A stretch of 64,000 bases of DNA from Streptomyces sp. NBC_01288 (GTDB taxonomy: Bacteria > Actinomycetota > Actinomycetes > Streptomycetales > Streptomycetaceae): positions 5,951,001-6,015,000 of the forward strand of contig NZ_CP108427.1 of NCBI RefSeq assembly GCF_035982055.1. Direction: 5' to 3'. Below, in pieces: positions 40,147-48,283 of the stretch. Under the pieces are notes generated by a model, which was given only the letters and a program-made list of their open reading frames with translations, did no database searches and was not told the origin of the DNA. The position numbers and the translations under genes are program-made. Position 1 is the stretch's first letter. Every line of letters begins with the position of its first letter.

Positions 40147-41482
40147 CCCTGCCGACGACGGGGCGGCCGAACGTCGCCGGGGTCGGTCCCGGTTTCGGAC
40201 GGGCAGGTTCACGGGCGAAGCGGACTTCGATCGTGAGCCCGCCTTCCGCTCGGGGCTCCGCCGTGACCGTGGCCGCGTGGGCGTCGGCGATCGACCGGAC
40301 GATGGACAGGCCGAGGCCGTGCCCGTCCGTGCCGGTGCGGTCCGGGGCGAGCCTGCGGAACGGCTCGAAGAGGGCGTCGACGCGGTCGGGATCGACGAGT
40401 GGGCCGGTGTTGGTCACGGTCAGCCGGTCCGCCCCGGCGTGGAGAGCGACGTAGCCCTGGGGGTGGTTGTACTGGATGGCGTTGCGCAGCAGGTTGGAGA
40501 CCAGTTGTCTGAGCAGCGCCGGGTCACCGCTGACGGTCAGCGGCTCGATGTGGGTGGAGACGTCGACGGCGTTGTCGTCGGCGAGTGAGCGCAGTTCGGC
40601 CACGGTCTGGGTGAGCAGTACGGAGACGTCGGTGTCCTGGACCTGGTCGAGGCCGCGGTCGCTGCGCGCGAGAACCAGTAGCGCGGCGACGAGTTGCTCC
40701 GCTGAGCGGTTGGCGGTGAGGAGTTCCTCGCGGACCTCGGCGAGGCCGTACGGAAGCGGATCCGCGAGGCCCACCTCGATGCTGGTGCGCTGGACGGTCA
40801 GCGGGGTGAGCAGTTCGTGGGAGGCGTTCGCGACGAAACGGCGCTGGCCGGTGAAGGACTTCTCCAGCCGGTCGAGCATGGCGTCGTAGGTGTCGGCGAG
40901 TTCCCGCAACTCGTCGGCGGGTCCCGAGAGCCGCAGCCGCTCGTGGAGGTTCTCCCCGCTCATCCTGCGGGCGGCCCCGGTCACCTCGCGCACGGGACGC
41001 AGGGCACGGCCCGCCAGCCACCAGGCCGTGGTCCCGGACAGCACCGCCATGAGGACCAGCCCGACGGCGGGCCACAGGACCATCTGCCGCAGCGCCGCGT
41101 CCTGGAGTTTCTTGGTGACCTCCACGGTCATGCGGTCCATCGCCGGGTCCGCTCCGGCGCCCGCTCCGGACGATGAGGTGCGGCCCGTCGCCGACCGCGA
41201 GGTGTCGTCCATCGGTGGTGGGGCGGTTTCCGTCGACTGCGAGGTGCTGTCCGCCGGTGGTGAGGCGGTTTCCGCTGGCTGCGAGGCAGTCGCCGTCGGA
41301 CCGACCAGCCGCACCTTGAGCACCGACGCCTCCGCCATGGTTCCGTGCCGGGCGAGCAGTGCGACAAGGACCAGCACGGCGGCGCCCACCAGGAAGCAGA
41401 CCGAGGCGAAGGCGGCGGCCAGCTTGGCGCGGAAGGTCAGCCGGCCGCGCCGGACGGCGGGCGACCGCGGGCGGGTCAGCAC
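40133..41482 (-). CDS. Two-component sensor histidine kinase
   Basis: The 449-residue protein has TM1 at about 18-45, an external region with Ser/Thr/Pro-rich near-repeats ('QPAETASPPADSTSQSTETAPP'), TM2 at about 130-155, a HAMP linker ('LAGRALRPVREVTGAARRM'), HisKA with the phospho-His in 'NASHELLTPLTVQR', and HATPase_c with 'LVSNLLRNAIQYN' (N box) and 'GHGLGLSIVRSIADAH' (G box). Its GTG start overlaps the response regulator stop by 3 bp. The pair diverges from the MacAB-like export operon and probably controls it. The signal is unknown. Confidence 0.94.
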   Translation of the reverse strand: MLTRPRSPAVRRGRLTFRAKLAAAFASVCFLVGAAVLVLVALLARHGTMAEASVLKVRLVGPTATASQPAETASPPADSTSQSTETAPPPMDDTSRSATGRTSSSGAGAGADPAMDRMTVEVTKKLQDAALRQMVLWPAVGLVLMAVLSGTTAWWLAGRALRPVREVTGAARRMSGENLHERLRLSGPADELRELADTYDAMLDRLEKSFTGQRRFVANASHELLTPLTVQRTSIEVGLADPLPYGLAEVREELLTANRSAEQLVAALLVLARSDRGLDQVQDTDVSVLLTQTVAELRSLADDNAVDVSTHIEPLTVSGDPALLRQLVSNLLRNAIQYNHPQGYVALHAGADRLTVTNTGPLVDPDRVDALFEPFRRLAPDRTGTDGHGLGLSIVRSIADAHAATVTAEPRAEGGLTIEVRFAREPARPKPGPTPATFGRPVVGRATDR

Positions 41483-42135
41483 AGGCGGTAACCCGTTCCC
41501 TCGTCGAGGGAGATCACGTCACGCCCGCCGAGTTTGGTGCGCAGCCGGCTGACGGTGGCGCGCACCGCCCTGGTGCGCGGGTCCAGGTTCTCGTCCCAGA
41601 CCCGGTCCAGGAGCTCGCGGTGGGTGACCGGATCGCCCCGGGTCTCCAGCAGGAACTCCAGCACCGCGAACTCCTTGGCGGTCAGTTCTACAGCGCGGCC
41701 GTCGACGTGCACCGAGTGGCAGCTCCGGTCCATCTCGATCCCCCTGTGCCGCAGCGGCGCCACCGGGATCGAGGTCACCCGCCGGCTCAACGCCCTTACC
41801 CGGGCCACGAGTTCGGAGAAGGCGAAGGGCTTCGCGAGGTAGTCGTCGGCACCGAGGTGATCAAGGCCGTAGACCTTGTCCTCCGGTGAGCCGGCCGCCG
41901 TCAGCATCAGGATGCGCGGTGGATCCCGGAGCTCGCCCAGCCGGCGGCAGACCTCGTCGCCGGTCAGTACCGGCAGATCGCGGTCGAGGACGACCACGTC
42001 GTAGTCGTTGAGCAGGCACTGCCGCTCGGCCATGTCCCCCGACGAGGCGATGTCGACGGCCATGGCCTCACGGCGCAGGCCGGTGGCGATCGTACGGGCC
42101 AGGACCTGGTGGTCCTCGGCGATCAGAACTCTCAT
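41476..42135 (-). CDS. OmpR/PhoB-family response regulator
   Basis: The 219-residue protein has a receiver domain ('MRVLIAEDHQVLARTIATGL', phospho-Asp in 'YDVVVLDRDLPVLTGDEV', 'KPFAFSELVARVRAL') and a winged-helix DNA-binding domain ('VELTAKEFAVLEFLLETRGDPVTHRELLDRVWDENLD', 'RAVRATVSRLRTKLGG'). It is the first gene of the regulator-kinase pair. The direct repeats at 42198-42224 in the gap to the divergent lipoprotein gene are its likely binding site. Confidence 0.95.
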   Translation of the reverse strand: MRVLIAEDHQVLARTIATGLRREAMAVDIASSGDMAERQCLLNDYDVVVLDRDLPVLTGDEVCRRLGELRDPPRILMLTAAGSPEDKVYGLDHLGADDYLAKPFAFSELVARVRALSRRVTSIPVAPLRHRGIEMDRSCHSVHVDGRAVELTAKEFAVLEFLLETRGDPVTHRELLDRVWDENLDPRTRAVRATVSRLRTKLGGRDVISLDEGTGYRLC

Positions 42136-42197
42136 GGCACGTGGGTTCCTTGCTCTCTCGCGGGCGCGCGCGACGATGACCGACGTAGAAGAAAGCA

Positions 42198-42224
42198 GGC
42201 AGGTCAGGCAGGTCAGTCAGGTGC
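42198..42224. promoter_or_regulatory. Tandem 9-bp direct repeats, probable response-regulator site
   Basis: GGCAGGTCA occurs twice head to tail (42198-42206, 42207-42215), followed by the degenerate GTCAGGTGC (42216-42224). OmpR-type regulators bind such direct repeats. The site lies 63 bp upstream of the response regulator start and 146 bp upstream of the export operon. Confidence 0.5.
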
Positions 42225-42255
42225 CGGGCCATCCAACCAGGAGCCTGATTGCAGC

Positions 42256-42307
42256 GGGATAAGGGTCCGTTCGAAGCCGGTCCCGCTCCGCGTGGTCCTT
42301 ATCTCCC
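42256..42307. other. Inverted repeat in the leader of the export operon
   Basis: GGGATAAGGGTCC (42256-42268) and GGTCCTTATCTCCC (42294-42307) are near-complementary with one small bulge. The pair could form a stem-loop in the 5' leader or bind a regulator, 63 bp before the lipoprotein start. Confidence 0.35.
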
Positions 42308-42369
42308 TGCGAACACCGCCCTGTTGTCCTACGGAGGCATCCCTTCCCCTGATCCCTGTGAGGTTCCCG

Positions 42370-42891
42370 ATGTCCACCCTGGCCACTGTTCCGTGGGCCC
42401 GCGCTGTCCTCGCGGCCGGCGCCGCGTCGCTGGTCCTGGTCCTGTCGGCGTGCGGCGCGCACGACTCCGGCGACGATGTCGCCAGTGCCAAGGGCAGCAG
42501 GACGCCCACGTCCAGCGCCTCCGCGAAGAGCAAGGACGTGCAGAAGGCCCGGTTGCAGTTCGCGGCCTGCATGCGCCACAACGGCGTCGACATGCCGGAC
42601 CCCGGCGCCGACGGGACGAAGCTGACCATGCCCAGCGATCCCGCGAAGTTCAGCAGCGCCGTCGCGAAGTGCAAGCAGTACATGCCCAGCGCCGATGGGA
42701 CGGGTTCCGTCGACAGCGCTTCGGCGAACGCCCAGGCGCTGAAGCTGGCACGGTGCCTGCGCGGCAAGGGAGTTGATGTGCCGGACCCCTCCGCCGACAA
42801 GCCGTTGAACATCCCCGACGCCGAGTCGCAGAAGACTCAGGACGCCATGAAGGCGTGCGGGGGCGGGGTTTCCGGGAAGGCCGGCCAGTGA
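42370..42891 (+). CDS. Lipoprotein of an ABC export operon, function unknown
   Basis: The 173-residue protein starts at ATG 42370 (GAGG upstream) and has a lipoprotein signal peptide with lipobox L-S-A-C. The mature part has two similar units: 'QFAACMRHNGVDMPDPGADGTKLTM' and 'KLARCLRGKGVDVPDPSADKPLNI', so it is an internal repeat with conserved Cys. The unit C-x-R-x-x-G-V-D-x-P-D-P is common in actinobacterial lipoproteins near MacB-like transporters. The stop overlaps the next gene (GTGA), so it belongs to the operon. It may bind or present the exported compound. Confidence 0.82.
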   Translation: MSTLATVPWARAVLAAGAASLVLVLSACGAHDSGDDVASAKGSRTPTSSASAKSKDVQKARLQFAACMRHNGVDMPDPGADGTKLTMPSDPAKFSSAVAKCKQYMPSADGTGSVDSASANAQALKLARCLRGKGVDVPDPSADKPLNIPDAESQKTQDAMKACGGGVSGKAGQ

Positions 42892-44051
42892 CCGCCCTCG
42901 ACAGGACCGCGGCGCCGCCGCAGGACGAGGCTACCCGGCGCCCAAGACGCCGCACCGGCTGGGCCGTAGCAGCGCTGGCGGTCGCGGTGATCGGCGGCGG
43001 AGCGCTCTACGCGTTGGTCGCCCCCGGCCGGACCACCCCCGCCACCACCGACGGGCCGAAGGAGGACACCGCCACAGTGACCCGGCAGACCCTGGTCAAC
43101 TCCCAACAGGTCGACGGGACCCTCGGCTACGCCGGTTCCACCACCGTCAACGCCCAGTTGCCGGGCATCGTCACCGGCCTGCCGGGCCTCGGCCGCACCA
43201 TCACCCGAGGCCACCCGCTGTACAGCGTCGACGAAACCCCGGTCGTCCTGATGTACGGCTCCGCCCCCGCCTACCGCGAGCTGAAACCCGGCGAAGAGGG
43301 CCAGGACGTACGGCAGTTGGAGACCAACCTCCGAGCGCTGGGCTACGACGGCTTCACCGCCGACGACACCTATACCGCCGCCACCGCGAGTGCCGTAGAA
43401 CGCTGGCAGAAGGACCTCGGGCTGCCGACGGGCGAGCGGACCGGGAAAGTCCCACTGGGCCGGATCGTCTTCGCGTCCGGAGCACTGCGGATCAGCGCCC
43501 ACAGGACCCAGGCCGGCTCCGATGCCGCACCCGGAACGCCGGTACTGGCCGCCACCTCGGACAAGAGACAGGTGCACGTCGACCTCGACGTCGCGAACCA
43601 GTCGCTCGCGCGGAAGAACGAGAAGGTGACCGTCTCCCTCCCGGGCGGCAGGACCGTCCAGGGCACGATCACCTCGGTCGGTACGGTCGTCACGGTGACC
43701 CCGGGCACCGACGGCGGCTCGGACAAGTCCACCATCGGTGTCGACATCGCGGTCAACAGCCGTGACGCCGGGGCCTACACCCAGGCGCCGGTCACCGTCG
43801 GACTGCGGACCGCCGAGAAGAAGAACGTGCTCACGGTGCCGGTCACCGCACTGCTGGCACTGAGCGAGGGCGGCTACGGCGTCGAGGTCGTCGGCACCGG
43901 CACCGGCACCGGAACTGGTTCTGGTTCTGGTTCCGGCTCCGGTGGACGGTCCACGATCATCCCCGTCACCCTCGGCATGTTCGCCGACGGCCGGGTGGAG
44001 GTCAGCGGGCGGGGCCTGGCGGCCGGCACCGAGATCGGGGTCGCCCAATGA
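42888..44051 (+). CDS. Periplasmic adaptor-type (MacA/HlyD-like) protein with peptidoglycan-binding domain
   Basis: The 387-residue protein has one N-terminal TM span ('GWAVAALAVAVIGGGALYALV'), a barrel/lipoyl-like region ('LVNSQQVDGTLGYAGSTTVNAQLPGIVTGL'), and a PG_binding_1 domain ('LKPGEEGQDVRQLETNLRALGYDGFTADDTYTAATASAVERWQKDLG'). A beta-barrel follows. A hexanucleotide-repeat stretch encodes alternating Gly-Thr and Gly-Ser at about residues 338-352. It starts at GTG 42888, overlapping the lipoprotein stop, and its stop overlaps the ATPase gene. It likely links the permease to the wall. Confidence 0.88.
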   Translation: MTALDRTAAPPQDEATRRPRRRTGWAVAALAVAVIGGGALYALVAPGRTTPATTDGPKEDTATVTRQTLVNSQQVDGTLGYAGSTTVNAQLPGIVTGLPGLGRTITRGHPLYSVDETPVVLMYGSAPAYRELKPGEEGQDVRQLETNLRALGYDGFTADDTYTAATASAVERWQKDLGLPTGERTGKVPLGRIVFASGALRISAHRTQAGSDAAPGTPVLAATSDKRQVHVDLDVANQSLARKNEKVTVSLPGGRTVQGTITSVGTVVTVTPGTDGGSDKSTIGVDIAVNSRDAGAYTQAPVTVGLRTAEKKNVLTVPVTALLALSEGGYGVEVVGTGTGTGTGSGSGSGSGGRSTIIPVTLGMFADGRVEVSGRGLAAGTEIGVAQ

Positions 44052-44725
44052 CCGGCCCCCTGGTGGAACTTCGCGAGGTCTCCCACGTCTACCCCGGCGG
44101 AACCAGAGTGCTGCACGAGGTGTCCCTGCGTGTCCGGCACGGGGAACTCCTCGCGATCGTCGGCCCGTCCGGTTCCGGGAAGTCCACCCTGCTCAACCTC
44201 ATCGGCACCCTGGACACGGCCACCTCGGGCACCGTGACCATCGACGGCCACGACATCGCCACCCTCAAGGAGCGCCAGGTCTCCGCGCTGCGGGCCCGCG
44301 CCATCGGTTTCGTCTTCCAGCAGTTCTTCCTCGCTCCCTCGGTCAGCGCCCTGGACAACGTCGCCGACGGCCTCCTGTACGCGGGCGTGCCCCGCGGGCA
44401 GCGCCGCGCACGCGCCGAGCGGACCCTGCGCAGGGTTGGCCTCGGCCACCGCCTGGACCACCGCCCGCACGAACTGTCCGGGGGTGAGAAGCAGCGTGTC
44501 GCCATCGCCCGCGCGGTCGTCGGCGACCCTTCGCTGCTGCTCGCCGACGAGCCGACCGGCGCCCTGGACACCACCTCCGGGGCATCGGTGCTGGAACTGC
44601 TGCGGGAGCTCAACACGTTCGGCACCACCGTCGTCCTGATCACCCACGACCAGGAGTTGGCCGCCTCGCTCCCGCGCCGGGTCCGCGTCCTGGACGGCCG
44701 GGTCGACGACGAGGTGAGGGCATGA
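44048..44725 (+). CDS. ABC transporter ATP-binding protein (MacB/LolD type)
   Basis: The 225-residue ATPase has Walker A 'VGPSGSGKSTLLNLIGTLD', the Q-loop 'GFVFQQFFLAPSVSALDNVADG', the signature 'HELSGGEKQRVAIARAVVGDPSLLLADEPTGALD' including Walker B, and the H-loop 'TVVLITHDQELA'. It is of the type that drives mechanotransmission rather than import. It overlaps both neighbours by 4 bp (ATGA). Confidence 0.96.
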   Translation: MTGPLVELREVSHVYPGGTRVLHEVSLRVRHGELLAIVGPSGSGKSTLLNLIGTLDTATSGTVTIDGHDIATLKERQVSALRARAIGFVFQQFFLAPSVSALDNVADGLLYAGVPRGQRRARAERTLRRVGLGHRLDHRPHELSGGEKQRVAIARAVVGDPSLLLADEPTGALDTTSGASVLELLRELNTFGTTVVLITHDQELAASLPRRVRVLDGRVDDEVRA

Positions 44726-45921
44726 ACTCCGGGCAGCTCGTCCCGCGCCGCCTCGGTCCCGCCGACACCGTGCGCGTCGGCAGCGCGGGCCTGCGGGTCC
44801 GTCCGGCCCGGGTGGTGCTCTCCGCCCTCGGCATCGCGATCGGGATCGCCGCGATGGTCGCGGTGATCGCCATCTCCTCCTCCAGCCAGGCCGCCTTCAA
44901 CGCCCGGCTCGCCTCCGTGGGCACCAATCTGCTCACGGTGACCCCCGGAAAGGACTTCGTCGGGAAACCGGCTCCGCTGCCCGAGAGCTCCGTCGGCATG
45001 GTCAGGCGCATCGCTCCCGTCGACTCCGCGTCGGCCACCGGCAGCGTCGACGACGCGCATGTCTACCGCACCGACCACATCCCCCAGGAGGCCAGCGGCG
45101 GCATCGGCGTCCTCGCCACCGGACTCGACCTCCCCACGACCGTCGGCCTGCATCTCGCGGCCGGCACCTGGCTCAACGCCGCGCAGGCCCGCTACCCGAC
45201 CGTCGTGCTGGGCGCCACCACGGCCGAGCTTCTCGGCATCACCCACCCCGGCAACCGGATCTGGCTCGGCGGCCAGTGGTTCACCGTCACCGGCATCCTG
45301 CACAAGGCGCCGCTCGCCCCGGAGCTGGACACCTCGGCCCTGGTCGGCTGGGACGCCGCGAAGCGCCTGCTCGGCTTCGACGGCAGGCCCACCCAGATCT
45401 ACCTCCGCAGCGCGGACAGCGAGGTCGGCCAGGTCCGCGACGTCCTCGCGGCCACCGTCAACCCCGAGAACCCCAGCGAGGTCACCGTCTCCCGCCCCTC
45501 CGACGCACTCACCGCCAAACAGGCCGCCAACAACGCCTTCACCGGCCTGCTGGTCGGCATCGGCGGCATCGCCCTGCTGGTGGGCGGCGTCGGCGTGGCC
45601 AACACCATGGTCATCGCCGTCCTGGAACGACGCGGCGAGATCGGCCTGCGCCGTTCCCTGGGCGCCACCCGCGCCCAGATCCGCACCCAGTTCCTGACCG
45701 AGTCCGTACTGCTGTCCACCCTCGGCGGAGCGAGCGGCGCCGCACTGGGCGCCGCGGCCTCGGCGGGCTACGCCGCCTACCAGGGCTGGCAGGTCGTCAT
45801 ACCCCCGTGGGCGCTGGTCGTCGGGGTCGGTGCCACGATCGCCATCGGCGCCCTCGCCGGCCTCTGGCCCGCGGTCCGCGCCGCCCGCCTCGCTCCCCGG
45901 GAAGCACTCTCCAGCCCGTGA
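44722..45921 (+). CDS. ABC transporter permease (MacB/FtsX type)
   Basis: The 399-residue protein has the MacB layout: TM1 near residues 28-52 ('VVLSALGIAIGIAAMVAVIAISSSS'), a large external domain, then three C-terminal spans beginning 'LLVGIGGIALLVGGVGVANTMVIAVLERRGEIGLRRSLGATRAQI'. With the adaptor and ATPase it forms a MacAB-like exporter of peptides or antibiotics, or an envelope stress module. The operon diverges from the two-component system. A perfect palindrome at 45950-45963 follows the stop. Confidence 0.95.
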   Translation: MNSGQLVPRRLGPADTVRVGSAGLRVRPARVVLSALGIAIGIAAMVAVIAISSSSQAAFNARLASVGTNLLTVTPGKDFVGKPAPLPESSVGMVRRIAPVDSASATGSVDDAHVYRTDHIPQEASGGIGVLATGLDLPTTVGLHLAAGTWLNAAQARYPTVVLGATTAELLGITHPGNRIWLGGQWFTVTGILHKAPLAPELDTSALVGWDAAKRLLGFDGRPTQIYLRSADSEVGQVRDVLAATVNPENPSEVTVSRPSDALTAKQAANNAFTGLLVGIGGIALLVGGVGVANTMVIAVLERRGEIGLRRSLGATRAQIRTQFLTESVLLSTLGGASGAALGAAASAGYAAYQGWQVVIPPWALVVGVGATIAIGALAGLWPAVRAARLAPREALSSP

Positions 45922-45949
45922 CGGGATCCCGGCAGGATGGCTGCCCCAC

Positions 45950-45963
45950 GGTCACCGGTGACC
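45950..45963. other. 14-bp perfect palindrome after the export operon
   Basis: GGTCACCGGTGACC at 45950-45963, followed by a second TCACCGGT at 45966-45973. It lies between the convergent permease and GNAT genes, so it may act as a short terminator. Confidence 0.35.
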
Positions 45964-45972
45964 AGTCACCGG

Positions 45973-46449
45973 TCACAGCGTCTTCGCGAAGCACCGGCTG
46001 TCGTCATGGAAGCGGTAGTACCCGAACTTCACGCAGGGCTCGTAGCCGCTGGACGTGTAGAGGGCGATGGCCTCCGGCTGCTTGGTGCCGGTTTCCAGGA
46101 CCATGCGGGTGCGGCCGGCCGTACGGGCGTCGTCCTCCAGGGCGGCCAGCATGCGGCGGGCGAGGCCCAGGCCGCGGGCCTGCTCGATCACGTACATGCG
46201 CTTGAGTTCGGCGTCGCCGTCCTCGTTGCCCTCGCCGTTGGCGTCCTGGGAGCGCCAGCCGCCGGTGGCCACGGGGTCGTCGTGCTCGTCGTACGCGATC
46301 AGGTAGACGCCGTTCGGCGGGGTGAAGTCCGACGGGTCCAGGACCGTGGCGTCGCCGCCGTCGCCGTAGCGGTCGTGGTACTCCGCCTGGACCTGGTCGT
46401 TCAGTTTGACGGCGTCGGGGTGGTCGAACGGGACGGTGCGTATATTCAT
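45973..46449 (-). CDS. GNAT N-acetyltransferase
   Basis: The 158-residue protein has a clear acetyl-CoA motif, 'AELKRMYVIEQARGLGLARRMLAALEDDA' (R-G-L-G-L/A), followed by 'MVLETGTKQPEAIALYTSSGYEPC'. It begins 'MNIRTVPFDHPDAVKLNDQVQAEY'. This subgroup is widespread and acts on small amines or amino acids; the substrate is unknown. It converges with the permease gene and diverges from xthA. Confidence 0.93.
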   Translation of the reverse strand: MNIRTVPFDHPDAVKLNDQVQAEYHDRYGDGGDATVLDPSDFTPPNGVYLIAYDEHDDPVATGGWRSQDANGEGNEDGDAELKRMYVIEQARGLGLARRMLAALEDDARTAGRTRMVLETGTKQPEAIALYTSSGYEPCVKFGYYRFHDDSRCFAKTL

Positions 46450-46541
46450 GCCGAGTATCGTACTTCTATGCGTAGGGAGGGTCTGCGAAGGTCTGCGCAG
46501 GGGAATCTGGACTCCGTCCAGTGTGCCGGTATTGTGCCCGA

Positions 46542-47345
46542 GTGCTCACTGTGACCTCTGTCAATGTCAACGGACTGCGGGCTGCCGCGAAGAAGGGCTT
46601 CGTGGAATGGCTCGCGGAGACCTCCGCCGATGTGCTCTGCCTCCAGGAGGTGCGAGCCGAGCCGGAGCAGCTGCCGGAGCACGTCCGCGCCCCCGAGGGC
46701 TGGCACGTCGTGCACGCCCCGGCCGCCGCCAAGGGCCGCGCGGGCGTCTCCCTCTACACCCGCCGCGAGCCGGACCGCGTCCAAGTCGGCTTCGGGTCGG
46801 CCGAGTTCGACGGCAGCGGCCGCTACGTCGAGGCCGACCTCCCCGGCGTCACGGTCGCCAGCCTCTACCTGCCCTCCGGCGAGGTCGGCACCGAGCGGCA
46901 GGACGAGAAGGTCCGCTTCATGGGCGAGTTCCTCGTCCATCTGAAGGGGCTGCGCGCACGGGCCGCCGCCGACGGGCGCGAGGTCGTCGTCTGCGGCGAC
47001 TGGAACATCGCCCACCACCCCGCCGACCTCAAGAACTGGCGCGCCAACCAGAAGAACTCCGGTTTCCTGCCCGAGGAGCGGGAGTGGCTGAGCAGCGTCT
47101 TCGACGCGGAGGACGGTGCGTATGTCGACGTCGTACGCGCCCTGCACCCGGACGTGGAGGGGCCGTACTCCTGGTGGTCCTACCGGGGGCGGGCGTTCGA
47201 CAACGACAGCGGATGGCGGATCGACTACCACGTCTCGACGGCCGGCCTCGCCGCCAAGGCGGTCAAGGGGTACGTCGAGCGCGCGGCCACGCATGACGAG
47301 CGGTGGTCGGACCACGCGCCGGTGACTGTCGTGTACGGCTCGTAG
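46542..47345 (+). CDS. xthA: Exodeoxyribonuclease III (AP endonuclease, EEP family)
   Basis: The 267-residue protein repairs abasic sites in DNA. EEP motifs: 'TVTSVNVNGLRAAAKKGFVEWL', the metal-binding Glu in 'VLCLQEVRAEP', 'VVVCGDWNIAHHPADLKNW', and 'DYHVSTAGLAAKA' with the catalytic end 'ERWSDHAPVTV'. The GTG at 46542 starts the typical 'LTVTSVNVNG' N terminus; an in-frame start 7 codons upstream is less likely. It diverges from the GNAT gene with 92 bp between starts. Confidence 0.95.
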   Translation: MLTVTSVNVNGLRAAAKKGFVEWLAETSADVLCLQEVRAEPEQLPEHVRAPEGWHVVHAPAAAKGRAGVSLYTRREPDRVQVGFGSAEFDGSGRYVEADLPGVTVASLYLPSGEVGTERQDEKVRFMGEFLVHLKGLRARAAADGREVVVCGDWNIAHHPADLKNWRANQKNSGFLPEEREWLSSVFDAEDGAYVDVVRALHPDVEGPYSWWSYRGRAFDNDSGWRIDYHVSTAGLAAKAVKGYVERAATHDERWSDHAPVTVVYGS

Positions 47346-47527
47346 CTTCGGCGGTCATACCTGCTGCGAGTCCAGTCCCCCGGGTTCCCGAACTCTTGTC
47401 GCAGATCGTTTCCGGTCAATCCCGCGAGTGTGTCAAATGGCGTGGACCCGCTGTCTCCGAATGCCGTGTACTAGGTAGCGCCATTGGTCGGCAGCACGTA
47501 CGCGGGGAGCACGGGGGAGGTCCGGAC

Positions 47528-48283
47528 ATGGCGGGAGACGCCACGCACCACTGGATCGTGGTGTTGGACATTGAGAACTTCAGTTCACGCAGGGATCCCG
47601 TGCAACGGCGTGTTCGGGCCGCGATGTACCGCGTTCTCGGTGGCGCGATGGAGCGCGCCGAGCTCGCAGCGGCGGACACCGTGGCCGAGGACCGCGGGGA
47701 CGGCGTACTCATGCTGGTCAGCTCGTCCGTGTCGCCGGTGCTGATCGCTGGGCCCTTCGTGCGCGAACTCGACGAGGAACTCCGTGAGTACGCCCAAGAG
47801 GCGAACGAGGATCACGCTGTGCGGTTGCGTATGGCGCTGCACCAGGGCCTGGCCGCACGCGACGAGAAAGGCTGGTCGGGAGACGCGGTCAACACTGCCA
47901 GCCGTATCGTCGACGCGCAGCCGTTGAGAGATGTGCTTGCGGCTGCGCCGTCGGCGCGGATGGTCTTCGCCGTGTCGGACGAGATCCACCACAGTGTGAT
48001 CAGACACAGCCATCGCGGCATCGATCCCGCGGCCTATCTGCCCTGCGACTTCACGACCAAGCATGGCGAGAAGATCGGCACCTGGATCACTGTCCCCGGC
48101 TACGCGGCCCCTCCGGGACTGCCCGCGACCCCGCCTACCGTCGCCGATGCTCCCTATGACGAGCAGTCGCCTGCTGCCCCGGGGCAGCCCTCCGTCACGC
48201 AGCACGCCCAGACCGTGCAGGGCGACCAGGTGGCAGGGGACAAGCATGTGACGGTCCATAACACCGGGAGCGTCCGGCTGTGA
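47528..48283 (+). CDS. Class III nucleotide-cyclase-homology protein with GDxVxGDK tail
   Basis: The 251-residue protein is the first gene of a six-gene operon. It has GGGAGG ahead of ATG 47528. The cyclase-homology domain (about 8-200) keeps both metal-binding aspartates, D14 in 'VVLDIENFS' and D58 in 'EDRGDGVLML', and the transition-state pair N122/R126 in 'GDAVNTASRI', so catalysis is possible. The product (cAMP, cGMP or other) is not predictable. The last ~25 residues read 'TVQGDQVAGDKHVTVHNTG', a motif repeated in the next protein. The stop overlaps the next GTG. Nucleotide second messengers that gate effectors are known in conflict systems; such a role here is inference. Confidence 0.85.
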   Translation: MAGDATHHWIVVLDIENFSSRRDPVQRRVRAAMYRVLGGAMERAELAAADTVAEDRGDGVLMLVSSSVSPVLIAGPFVRELDEELREYAQEANEDHAVRLRMALHQGLAARDEKGWSGDAVNTASRIVDAQPLRDVLAAAPSARMVFAVSDEIHHSVIRHSHRGIDPAAYLPCDFTTKHGEKIGTWITVPGYAAPPGLPATPPTVADAPYDEQSPAAPGQPSVTQHAQTVQGDQVAGDKHVTVHNTGSVRL

